Below are positions 33,440-44,621 of a stretch of DNA of 64,000 nucleotides, piece by piece. Each line of letters opens with the position of its first letter. The first letter of the stretch is position 1. A program made the translations under genes and the position numbers. Below the pieces are notes generated by a model, which saw only the letters and a program-made list of their open reading frames with translations, was not told where the DNA came from and searched no databases. This DNA comes from Gnetum montanum (Eukaryota > Streptophyta > Gnetopsida > Gnetales > Gnetaceae). The stretch is from assembly GCA_015680685.1 (NCBI GenBank), contig MNCI01008582.1, positions 133,068-197,067 of the forward strand, written 5' to 3'.

Positions 33440-36018
33440 ATTCCTATTATGTTTATATACACAATGTGCCTTATTTATTTAGTGTAATTAATGTGAATCA
33501 CCTTAGAAGTTAGACTAAGTTATATCTTTTTTAATGATATTGCATTATCTCTTTCCCAAAACTATCATCCTAGAATCAATTAAAAGGAAACATTGTTAGA
33601 GTAAACTCCTAAGTTAAGGTAAATCATTAGTTTCTTAACTTAATCCAATAGTGATTATGAAAGGTCACGATGATTCTCCAGGAGTCATAAATCCTTATGA
33701 AGGATAAGAGAACACAAGTACTTTACTTCATAACATATCACATAACACATAATGATAATGAAAGAATGGAATAACAGAAATGAAGAAGAATAAAGATTGA
33801 GTACATGAGACCAATTGAGATAAGAAAGTTGAATTAGAAAAAGAGCCATAATAATGCTCATAAATCAGAAGAGTTGACAAATCATAATGATTTGTAAAAT
33901 TATGAAGGAAAAATATCCTATGATACACAAGTGAACAAAAGAATGAAGAAATATAAGAAGTATTAGAAAACATATAATTCATTATGAGAATTTGAGGACC
34001 ACAACCAAAATATTTAAGAAGTAACTCAATGTTGAGAAGTAAGTGTTGTATAAGGGAAGTACAATCCCTATAGCATAGAATCTATTTTTCTAAAGAGTAT
34101 GAAAAGGTTCAAGTCGTGCTAGACATAGCCTCCTCTAGTTTCTTGAATAAGAAGGATGTCTGAAAAGTTAAAATGGAAAAAAAAGAGTATGAATTCTGAA
34201 AAATTATTTCATAAAGCTTAGTGAAGCTAAGTCAAGAGTGACTTAGAAGAGTAAAAGAAAAATTAAGTTGAAGAAGACTTAATGAAGTAAAGACTTCAGA
34301 CTATGATAATTCCATGTATAGAAGTTGATAATATGATGAGGTATGAATAACAATTGTAACTAAATTATTAGCTTATGATGGAGTAGATATAATTAAAAAG
34401 AAGATGCATTGTTAGATGAAAAGCAACATCACCCACAAGAAGTTCTTATGAACTTAGCACAACCAAATCTAGAATTACAATAGGTAGAAAGATAATGATT
34501 ATGAATTACCAAACTAGAAATAAGTACTAAGGAATAAGTATTAATTTATAGAATCAATACAACATAATTTCATTTATCATAAGAGGATTCATAAGTAGTT
34601 CAATTAGTAAGACTTACGATACTCACAACTGCTAAGATTATGGAGAGCATTTATCATAATGAAGAAAGCTACAATCTAACAATTTCATAATATCACTTCT
34701 TCCTGATTACATTCTGGAGAATCTTGAGGATAAGATTGAAAATGAAATTTATAATAACAATACTTAACAATGATACAATAATGTTAAGAATTATATTATT
34801 ATCATTTATGAAAAGTGCATCTCCTTGGAAAAGATCTTGAGGTGATGATGTTACGTTACGAGAGCAATGTAACTCAACAAATACCAAAGAAAATATAATG
34901 AGCATAATTTGAAATTTTAAATAATGCATATAAATCATCTCAAGACATATGAATAATATGATATTTTATAAGAATTATATAGAAATATAATAATTCCATG
35001 TGTATAACTACATGACTAACTTGTTAACTTATTAAGAGAAATAATATGAAGCATATTATAGGATGTGTTGAAATCCAAAAGATTAGGGCATGTAGAATCG
35101 TAAAAAAATATTAGTAATAAGAAAAAAAATTGAGTGGATCACAAGATTAATTACTAAGTAAAAAGCCCAAAAAAATATAATGAAAGGAAATAACTTTTCA
35201 ATTTTAGGGATATCTACTCAAGCAAACAATCTTACAATAGATGCTTCAAAAAAATCAAAGAGAAAAACTAATTATTAGCAAGAAGGATGGACCTAGTCTT
35301 AACAACATTTATATCATTTTCAATATATATTCTTGAACTTAAAGTAGCAAAATTATTTAATGTAGTAATAAAAATATTTAATGAAAAACCAAGTTTTGTT
35401 GGAGAGCAATAAACAAAAGTAAATTCTTGCACAAAATGTCCATCACAATTAACTTTACATAAGGTCTTTTTGGCATCTTCTAAATCCCACTTGTTAACAA
35501 AATATTTTATATTTGGATAGACATTAGGCTTCTTACATAAGAAAATTTTTTTGTATACTATCTATCTAGATTGATTAATACTTCTTTTAGTAAAAGTAAA
35601 ATTATTGATAGAAGCTTTTGTTTTCTCTAGTTTCTTTATTACCATTTAATCAGTCTTATCATTAAAATTATCTTAATTATTTATTTGTTTAGTTTTATTT
35701 TCAAATTATTTTTTCTATCTTAAGCTTCAACATGTTTTTTCTCTTTCTTAACATCAACATGTTTTTTCTTTTTACTACAACCCTTTCCCTTAAGTAAAAA
35801 ATGATAAACATTAAATAAATATACTTCATGCTAACAAGAATTACAAGAATTAGGAAGATTGTAATATGTAATTAGTTGAATGCAAGTCTTTTTGTTTTCT
35901 TGCAATACCAATTTCTTTTATAGTTAAGAAATTTGATTTCAACAAAAAATAACTATGAGAATAAAATGGTGTAGAAATGAATTACATATGCCTAATGAAA
36001 CTAAGAAGACTAATAATT
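33440..36018. other. Unassigned AT-rich stretch, one open minus-strand segment
   Basis: No gene can be called. On the minus strand about 35640 to 35280 reads open for some 100 codons with non-repetitive text (YPNIKYFVNKWDLEDAKKTL, then CDGHFVQEFTFVYCSPTKLG). I do not recognise it. The rest is A-rich with short frames in all directions. Confidence 0.35.
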
Positions 36019-37098
36019 TGTTAGAGTTGGTAGTGGATTAAGATCCCTTATAGCTTTCTAGAACTTCTAATAGCACTCCAAAATTCATCTTTAAAATTAA
36101 CCATGATTGGAACCATAAGTGGTGGCTCATTCATGGTATTAAAAACCATGAATTATGGAATAAGATCATAGATCATGATCAAGTCGTGATATGTCTTAGA
36201 GTTTAGGATCAGAATCATGGCTTATGAAGTAGTTGTGAAATGTTAATCACAAGTCATGGGGTAGTCTTGATGTTCTAATTATGAGTTGTGGTTAGGTTGT
36301 GATTGATACAAAATATGTCAAAATTTTGTCTCCAACATCCTCTAGATATTTTTCAATATCATAAGTTCTGATTAACTCATGTTATAATACCACAACTCAT
36401 GGTGAAGTGATGATTTGCCAAAAAAAATGCCTTTTCTTCTCTATAGTACTATGACTTATGGTAAGATTAAGGTAGAACTTTATGAACATGACAATTCATT
36501 ATTATCTTATGGTTATCTCATGATTTCATGGAGCTATTGAAATCAACCAAAAAATGATATCAAAATAGAGCTTAAACTATGCTACATAAGCTAAGGATGA
36601 TGCTGAGAATCCAATAATAGTAGGAGTAGCCCAAAATGGCTGGACTTTCGATTCTTGTGCTTCACACTAAGTGTTGAATGAAAATATTAGTAGAACTTAC
36701 TCTTTTCATCTCCAATGGATTCTTAGTTAGTTAAGATACCCATATTTCAATTTGGAATTACTCCAAACTTGCAATAACCACTTAAGAAATAAGGAATAAT
36801 AATGGAGATTAATATTTAATAGAATATTCTCTCCTTTTTCTTCTCTAGAATGATATTAAAAATGACATCAAATTTGAATAAGGGTAAAATTGAACAAATA
36901 ATGAGATATTGAAATGCAATGAAATGGATGATAGAAAATAAAATGAGAAAATAATAAGAATGCACTCTCTTTATTTCTATTACTTCAAGCTTTATTTATA
37001 CACCAATGGCTTTTTTCTTGGAATGCCTCAAGTTTGAGAAGAGCCATACATGAAATAGATAAAAAAGTGATGAGATGCTTACGAGAAATCTTCTAACA
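36019..37098 (-). mobile_element. LTR family D, full copy
   Basis: On the minus strand it begins TGTTAGAAGATTTC at 37098 and ends CTCTAACA at 36019 (1,080 bases). A TATA box, TATAAATAAAGC on the minus strand, lies at 36989-37000. The body from 36030 to 36830 repeats at 44630-45760, where it adjoins Copia gag, so it is a Copia LTR. It abuts the LTR C copy at 37093 and shows no target duplication, so its original partner is unclear. Confidence 0.65.
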
Positions 37099-37665
37099 TC
37101 CCCATTTCCAAATGGTGTTGCTACATAATGAAGACAATGTCTCTTCATAACTAATCTTAAGATTAGTGTAACAAGATCCAAAATGGAAAGTTGTAATTAA
37201 GATCCAAAAGGGTGTGTTGTAATAAGAGACATGTCTCTCAAGATGACCTTTGGGGATTTCACCTAAGGTAATTATACTTAGGAATTAGAGCTCATATCAA
37301 CATGGAGTTGTAGAGCTAGTAAAGGCAAGCAATGTGTGTTAAGTAAAGCACAACATGAAGAATACTAATCATCTCTTCTAGCCGATGATAGGCCTAAGTA
37401 TTGTGGTAGTACTAGATTGCCTTTAAGGGATAGATGTCAAAGAAAGAAAACCCTAAGGAATACCTAGAGCATGACCCAAATACACTATCCTACATCAATA
37501 GAGCATTCTTTTCTTCTTTCCTTCTACATTTTTATTGTTATTCTCTCTATGCTTAATGGTGAATGTTACATATATTTGATGTTTACCATGTTATGTTTTT
37601 ATGCATAATGTCTAATATAGCATATATTTGATGTTTCTCATGAAATCTAAGAACAAGATGTCACA
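37093..37665 (+). mobile_element. LTR family C with primer site
   Basis: Collinear with the solo LTR at 23722-24292. It ends GATGTCACA and is followed after two bases by TGGTATCAAAGA (37668-37679), ten of twelve matches to the initiator tRNA-Met primer site TGGTATCAGAGC. This marks it as a 5' LTR on the plus strand. The start (CTAACATCCCC) overlaps the end of LTR D. Confidence 0.7.
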
Positions 37666-37667
37666 TG

Positions 37668-37679
37668 TGGTATCAAAGA
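37668..37679 (+). other. Primer-binding site, tRNA-iMet type
   Basis: TGGTATCAAAGA just after LTR C. Two transitions from the canonical site. Confidence 0.65.
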
Positions 37680-39492
37680 AAATCACAACCCAAGGACCAA
37701 TCAAAACCTAATGATGAACCATGGAGCCATGGCCCAGGGAGAGTCATGGACCACCACTAGATGCATCACATGTGTGAGAGAATCCCTGTAAGCCCAAAGA
37801 TATCCTTCCATTGATTTTTATGGACAATAATGTTTAGGTCAAAACATCTACAAAAGAACCATGATGTATCATGTTCAACATGGACCCCATCAACCAATAT
37901 TCCTTTAAGAATATTAATGATTAGGAGATCTAATTGTGACTCACCAAGGTACAACAATTGCAAGAGACATTGCTAAGACATAAATATACTAGTCTAGGCA
38001 ACTCTTACCCATATTGCGATATTATTAGAATGTTAATTAATTAAGATCATTGTTAATTTTCTTCTAGAAAGCTAGTAATCATAGCCTAAGTTAATATTAT
38101 CTTGTTTTCAACCTATTATTCCTATATATCTAACTTCTATAACTTAGTGCTACCTATCATTACTTATCACTTGTAAAGATACTAGTAAGTTTAAGGAATT
38201 CAACTTACTAATAAGATTGGTTCATCCCCATGCAATTAATAAGGATTATTATCATGAGACTCACAGGAAAACCAATACTTGAAAATAATTTCAAGATGTC
38301 TTGCTTCTCCTTAATATCTAGGGTATAATCTTGTTGCTAGTAGATAGTTTTACATCATACTTGCCAAGTCATAGGGTAAAAATATTATCATTACATTCAA
38401 AGGTTTTATATCATTTATAATTATCTAAGTCATCTTAAAAGTCTTCAGGTTGTGCATATGTTAGTCTAGGAATGTTAAATTGGAAAAATAAGTTATCTTG
38501 GTCCTTTTAAATCTTGAAAACCCAACTTAGTTTTTGGATCTTGAAACTATGTCCAATGAATAATACTTGTTGAGACGATCCTAATAGTATAAAATTCATT
38601 ATGATTAGACTTATGATTTGAGAGATATTGTAGTTCAAATTCATTGTTATGCATGTTAAAATAAAATAATAATAAAAAGTTAAAAAATTTTAAGTAATAA
38701 TTTTAGAGCTTGGGCTTAAATTGATGACCCATAATTATTAAATCCAACTCTTAGAAATTGTTTGATAACCACTTGACTAGGAATCTTGGTGATATATATA
38801 TATATTATAAATTTAAATTTATTTAAAAAAATTTAATTTTTTTAAAAAATTTTACATTATTTAAGAAATTTGCAAAAGTCTATGAGGTCCTATAAGGGCC
38901 CATGTAGCCTTGCATTGGGGCTATGTAGCCCTATACAAGGTTGGCTATCCTTCACATTATACAAGAACATCATCAAATCCTTCACTCTTCGTAGTGGCAT
39001 ATTATTGTTAAAATAATATACTAGAGTGATTGTGGATAATATTTTAGTAAATGTGAATATCATTAGCTTTATTTTTGCATGCTACACAAAAGTATAAGTC
39101 TCTAGTTGGAGTGGTTCTTGAAAAATTCATAGGTTTTCAAACTAGTAAATGGAAGGAGAAAAGGGGGTGAAAATGAAACTTTCATACCAAGATTGTATGT
39201 ATGGGTTGAAATGGATATTGCAAAACTTTGAAGTTTGATCCAAATCATTTGGATATGCTTTTGTTGCTATTGTTGGTTGAGCTGCTAGCTTTGGAATTCC
39301 AAAATCACATGATGTAGTCATGCTTAAGAAATGCATGTTAAAAGAAACTTGACTATTTCCATTCCAATGGAAACCAAGAAAGAAGAAAGTAAGAAGCCTT
39401 AAACTAGATCATATATTATGTAGGGAAGTAGAGGAGGAGGATTATGAGATAATGTAGGCTTGGATGAAGACTTGGCCAACAATTGTGTTAAC
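37680..39492. other. Interior of the LTR C element, no protein recognised
   Basis: Expected to hold gag after the primer site, but no frame shows a domain. AT-rich, with an (AT)n-like run near 38792. Confidence 0.35.
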
Positions 39493-40090
39493 ATTGGGCA
39501 TGGCAATGGTGACATTGACGGAGACAAACTAGAAGTAACATTGGAGCCATTGATGAGCATAAAAATAATCCTAGCCATAGTTGGCTTGAGAGCTAGGCAC
39601 CACTACACATAGGTGAGTGTCACCTTGATCAACCTCATGAAATTGGTAAGCACTGCCTTGTTTGGGGCCATTCTAGTGCTAGATCTAGAAGCTTCATGAA
39701 GTGGCCCTTCATGGCAACCATGAAGATCATGTTGAACAAATGTCACTTCTCCTTGCCTTCTGACTCATCGATACATCTCTATCCTCATACCATTTCTAAT
39801 TGAATGATGCCAAATTTGAACACATCACTCTTGGTGGTAATGCCCAGTTGGTTCTACTATTTAGGCACCATGTAGCTTGACATTTCCCATAGGTTTGCCA
39901 TTATGTAGCAACTCTTGGCCAGCTCCATAGCACCTACTTACAATGATTTTGCTAGCTCAAGGTCCAACAACTTGGGCATGAATGCCTTGTCTAGTAGATT
40001 ATTCTCAAGTTTCACATCCAGGTGTAGCATTACCCATTTAAGGACCACCCTCATCCTTCATCACCTTTAAGCCATGTTGCTTGCCCTCCT
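39493..40090 (-). pseudogene. Receptor-like protein kinase pseudogene, C-terminal lobe
   Basis: Minus strand, kinase subdomains VI to XI. LHLDVKLENNLLDKAFMPKL (catalytic loop, family HCD[IV]KPENILLD) is at about 39970-40026. The next motif reads LLDLELAK in place of DFGLAK (39951-39967), then SSYMVPK (family GYMAPE), then GITTKSDVFKFGIIQLEMV (family ITTKSDVYSFGI.LLE[ML]V), then RCIDESEGKEK, and after a frameshift near 39655 LKPTMARIIFMLINGS (family RPTMA.VV.ML.G). This is the layout of plant membrane receptor kinases such as S-domain or LRK10-like types. In-frame stops, loss of the Gly of DFG and of APE show it is dead. The N-terminal lobe and receptor part are not found. Confidence 0.82.
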
Positions 40091-40329
40091 CTATTGCCAT
40101 GCCTTTGCTAATCATGCTGCTTTGGGCCTTGCTTGCCTATGGCCCTAAAACCCTTGCCTGTAAAATATGCTACATTTTTTGTCTTATCTAAATTTTTTAC
40201 TATGTGTTATGCAAGCCATTTTTACTACCATTTTCATCACCATTTCCATCACCATTTCCATCATCGTTGTCATTACCCAAAAATATTCTAGTTCTTCGAT
40301 TTATACAATAATTGCAAACATTTCTGGTG

Positions 40330-40760
40330 TTAAGGAAAGCTACCTCCCTTGATGCACCATAGACATTGCCAATGTTGGGAAAAGTTATCTTTCTTGGTGC
40401 ACTATGAATACTCCTAGTGTTAGAAAAATCTATCTCCTCCAAAGTGCTGCAAACATTGCCAGCACTAGAAAATGCTACCTCCCTTAGTGTGCCATGGACA
40501 TTGCTAGTGCTAGAAAAGGTTACCTCCCCTGGCACATTGTGGACATCGTTGGTGCTAGGAAAAGCTACCTCCCCTGGCACGTTGTGGACACCACCAACAT
40601 TGAGAAAGTTGCCTCCTTCAACATGCCACAAACATTACCATTGTTGAGAAAAGCTACCTCCCCTAGCACGTCATGGACATTGCCAACACCATGAAAAGCT
40701 ACCTCCCCTAGCATCCCATAGACATTGTCAATGCTAAGAAAAGCTACCTCCTATAGTAAT
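40330..40760 (-). repeat. 45-bp minisatellite, about nine units
   Basis: The unit GCTACCTCCCTTGATGCACC, followed by ATAGACATTGCCAATGTTGG and GAAAA, repeats with substitutions. On the minus strand 40200-40631 is open and reads as 15-residue units such as VHNVPGEVAFPSTND and VHNVPGEVTFSSTSN, then an Asn/Asp/Gly run (NDDGNGDGNGDENG). The unit length of three times fifteen keeps the frame, but units beyond 40631 do not continue it. It lies upstream (minus sense) of the kinase pseudogene; a link is not shown. Confidence 0.8.
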
Positions 40761-41746
40761 TTTAGCAACCAAAAATTTATCATTAGCTGATAGAAATTTT
40801 GGTAGCATTTGACATAAAACTGCAAAATCATCAAATAATGAAAAATTTAAAATTAATTTTAGGTAGGAAAATTTTAAATATAAAAAGATAGAAAAATTTA
40901 ACAATTAATTCAAAATAATGTTTTGATAGAATATTGGATAAAAATTCTATAATTAAGCATGCTTGTCCTGGAGTAGTACTGGAATGGGTGACCTCTCAGG
41001 AAGTCAAGTTGTGAACATAAAAACCCATAAATTTTGATTTGGAAGATTTTTTTGGCAAAGAAAAACTCATTTACAATATATTTCAACCTTCAAAACACAA
41101 TGGTAAAGTTAGATCTATCCCATGAAGCTTTAAAATATTACTTTTTACTCATTGTCCAACATGATCCCTCAAGACTCTCAGAGACTCATTTTATCATAAC
41201 TTGGGCATATCGTGTCAAATTATAACACATGAATAGTCACTTATAATGTTTTTCAACCCTTTGAACTCAATGGTAAGGTCAAATTTATCATATGGATACA
41301 TGATAATTCAATGATGTTATAAACTATATCTTAAGAAGTCATAACTTAGGGTAACTAACCATGACTAATAATTTAATTGTTAGGGGTAATAAATTTAACA
41401 TTTTAGTCATTTTAAGCCTTAATATTAAGTGATTAACCTTTTTAGATAGTCTTAGATCACCAACCCTTGGTGTGTCATTAGTTACATTACTAGAATTAAT
41501 GCTCTAAGAGGGGTAGAAAGAAAGGTTACTAAAGAGTCTAGGTAATGTAGCTAGTTATTACCAATAAGGTTGGTGGAAGAATAAATTGATTAATTTGTTG
41601 TAAAGTAAAATGGTTAGGAAGATGCATATTAATTCATCCTATAACCAAATCATACTATAGAACATGGAGAATCATAATATGATTTCAACAAGATGTATGA
41701 TACCCATGAAAAGAATAATGATACATAAGAAAATCCAAGAATAAGA
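40761..41746. other. Unassigned stretch
   Basis: AT-rich, short frames only, nothing recognised. Confidence 0.3.
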
Positions 41747-42734
41747 ATGAAAGCAATAACATATAATGTGCTAACATTTGGTATGTTCACCATGAGCCTA
41801 GGATTGGAATGAGTATCAATATTCACACATCTTAGAAAATTTACAAGATTTGGATGTTAATGTCTTATGGCTACAAGAAGTCTTACCATGGAAATTCCTA
41901 TACCAATTCCAACTAGACTTGGAAAAGATGGGATATAGAGATAAGTATAAGCAAAAGGTTCTTATGAAAGTTCTTCTTTCAAACCATATACATTAGCTTG
42001 TTTTAGAAATCACAACATAGATGGTTGTGTGAACTTTTATAAAGAAGTCAAGTTTGAATTGGTACAAATATTTGAATGGAGTTTAGAAGATATGATTTTT
42101 GAAATCCTAGAACTTAAAATCATGATAAAGAAGAAACAATGAAGATTCTAGAGAAGACACATAGTCTTGGCATTGATACTAGAAATTTAGTTATTAGGAT
42201 GATATGTATGTTTAGTTAATACACAGTTAATTTCCAAATATAGAAAATTTTGAAGAATAAGTTATCTCTAAGACATACCGATCCAGTGCTAATTATCCTT
42301 TGTGGGGAATTTAATGTAAAAGTTGAAAGTTATGTTTGTCAATTATTAAAATATGGAAGTCTAAAAGAATTCTTAGAATATGAATCCAATTTGAAGAATA
42401 ATTTTTCATCAATTCAACATGCAATTCCATTAGATCCTAGAATTTAGGAACAAATGTTGTTGATGGATAGTACTCATCAAGAATCATAGTTCAATAATTA
42501 TTCTATTATGATTAATGAAGATGGATCAACATAATTCTTCATTGAGACCCTAGATTATATTTGGTATGATGTCCCATTCTTAAAAGTTACCACATTACTA
42601 AAGTTAATTTATGAAGAAGAAGTTGAGAAAAAGCATGATCATGTCCTTCCATCTCAAACAAGACCATCCGATCATATACCACTTATGGTAGAATTACAAC
42701 TACTTTCATTAATTCCTAAGATTGATCAAGATTA
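41747..42734 (+). pseudogene. CCR4/Angel-type exonuclease (EEP domain), intronless pseudogene
   Basis: Plus strand, about 329 codons covering most of an endonuclease/exonuclease/phosphatase domain of the CCR4-Angel-Nocturnin group, which in plants shortens mRNA poly(A) tails. In order: MKAITYNVLTFG (family: TYNVLAD), DLDVNVLWLQEV (DADI.CLQEV; catalytic Glu, 41871-41882), FLYQFQLDLEKMGYRDKYKQ, DGCVNFYKEVKFELV (DGCA.FY....F.L), LIILCGEFNVKVESYVCQLL (family CGDFN; Asp is Glu, 42301-42315), ETLDYIWYDVPFLKVTTLL (TLDYIFY), and LPSQTRPSDHIPLMVEL with the terminal Ser-Asp-His at 42667-42675. The motifs lie in three different frames, needing at least three frameshifts, and there are stops such as TAG after PLDPRI. 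The lack of any intron-like gap suggests a processed copy. No poly(A) tail is obvious downstream. Confidence 0.82.
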
Positions 42735-43129
42735 GGGAGACTCTTTACCTTACTTTTATTTTTAACCTTCTTATTTTCTTTATTGTTTAATTTATATTTT
42801 AATTTGAAAAAGTAAAATATCTATGGTAATGCAAGTCAAGAATAAGGATTTATACTATCTTCACTTGGATAACAAGATATAAGTTGCACTTTGTGTAATC
42901 TTGTTTAGGACTAATGATTGGTATTTAGTAGACATTAGGGTTCTTGTACTGTGAGGAGAGAACTTGTGGTTTCCATAGGTACATGCTTTACACACTTCAT
43001 TTGGGATGAGATTACACTTCACTCCAATTTCTACTTATGACTTAACTATGTCAACAATGTATTAGTAGTTGACATGCCCCACTATTTCATGTCATAACCT
43101 TGCAATGATAATAGTTGGATTTTCAAAAT
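42735..43129. other. Unassigned stretch between pseudogene and Copia remnant
   Basis: No coding signal or recognisable repeat. Confidence 0.3.
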
Positions 43130-44522
43130 TTTGGATATGTAAAATATTTTTTTAAAAAACATTGATAATGGACTAAGAATAAATCTAATTTTCTAGCTTT
43201 GGAGTGAAACAAATTCATTATGGTTGCTTAATGTACAACTGCTATCATCAAAAACTACTTTGAAACATTTTTTTTCCATTTTCCCTATGAAACATAATTA
43301 GGCTAAAAGTATATGAAAAAAACATCACTTACTTGAATGGTGTGTTCATCATGAATAGTACTTGTACATTCTCCAACTTCTTTAATTTGCACAAATGATC
43401 CATCTCCAAATATTATGCTTCAAATGTTGCCAATCCTAAGCTTGAAAACTTGAAGAAATTAGGTGTCATGTGGTTGAAGTAATCACTATCAAGAATCCAT
43501 GTGGATGATGAAAGATTCTTGTTATATATGAAGGCTAAATAGCTTGCTCCTTTACTAGTAACTAGCTTGTCATTGTTAAAGGCTAATGTGCTAGTAAGAA
43601 GCGTAATCATCTTATGCTTTTGAATTGCTTTCATTGATGGATAGGCTTGGGAAGCCTAGCTTGTTCCAATGATACTTCTCAAGATGTACATATTTGTTAT
43701 GATTGGAACACCACTTTCCTTCTATTTGATTTTAATTTTGTTCTTTCTTTTTTCCTCCTTGAGATGATGCTCAACCTTCTTTATGGAAGTTTCATCTTTC
43801 TGCTTGGAAGCCTATTCCTCTTTTTCCTCTTTGGAAAGAGTTATTTTGAAATTGATTTTCTTGGCATGAGTGTGGTTTACTTTGGGATCTATTTTATTTC
43901 CATATTTTTCTACCTATTTTGTTTACATTCTCTACCTCATTGAGGTTCATTTGAATAGAAGGATTGATTTTGATTTCCCTTGAACTCTAATCCATCAAGG
44001 TCTCTCATATGATAAATAAGCTCATCAATGGTGAGGTTTTTGGGATTTCTTATGCTAATAAGATTCAAAATGATGGGCTTGTACTTGGGATGACTAAAGA
44101 GGACTTGGATGATTTTTTGGACTCTATGCTTCTTACTATAATGATATTGAAATACATATAATTCCCTAGTTATTTTTATGTTCTCTTAAAAAATAATTAA
44201 GGGACTCACTTTTGATCATGTGGAAGTTCTTGAATTTAATCATTATCTTCAATTGTTTGAATTAAATCTCATCATTGATGTCATATTATTCTTGCAAAAG
44301 TGTACCCCAAAAAGCTTTGACATCTTCTTTGTTGATTATCTTGGTCCCAATGGTCTCACTCAAAGAGATACACATGATCATCTTAGCTAATACATTCTTC
44401 TTCTTTTCCTCATGTTGCTTTATTACTAGAGCTTGAATGAAACAAGAGGTGTTAACATCATTGAAGCCATTCTCCATCACTTCTATACATTTATTGAGCT
44501 CAAATAAACTCTTCATTATCAT
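43130..44522 (-). pseudogene. Copia gag-protease, decayed
   Basis: Minus strand. 44522-44286 is open and resembles the UBN2/Copia gag N-terminal domain: MIMKSLFELNKCIEV, IMCISLSETIGTKI and KEDVKAFWGTLLQE (family: I..SL.......I......A.E.W..L). Broken frames to 43640 continue the gag with a Lys/Glu-rich tail. At 43634-43413 the protease shows SSSTWILDSDYFNHMTPNFF, equivalent to the Copia WILDSGASDHMT; the catalytic Asp is kept but Gly-Ala-Ser is lost. Past 43413, in another frame, IFGDGSFVQIKEVGECTSTI resembles the next conserved Copia segment (GDG..V.I..IG). Integrase and RT are absent in the window. Confidence 0.78.
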
Positions 44523-44610
44523 GCTTTAGTAGTTAAAATCCTTATTTTCATCAAAGATGATGGAACACTCAGGCACTTGTCTTGGTATTCTTGAACCTTA
44601 ACAACAAACT

Positions 44611-44620
44611 ATGGCACCAA
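44611..44620 (-). other. Candidate Copia primer site
   Basis: The minus strand reads TTGGTGCCAT right after the LTR D end. Its position fits a primer site, but its similarity to the tRNA-Met site is weak. Confidence 0.35.
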
Positions 44621-44621
44621 A

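Noticed and set aside
40330-40760. CRISPR-like array
   Set aside because: Units are contiguous 45-mers without spacers, in a plant nuclear context.
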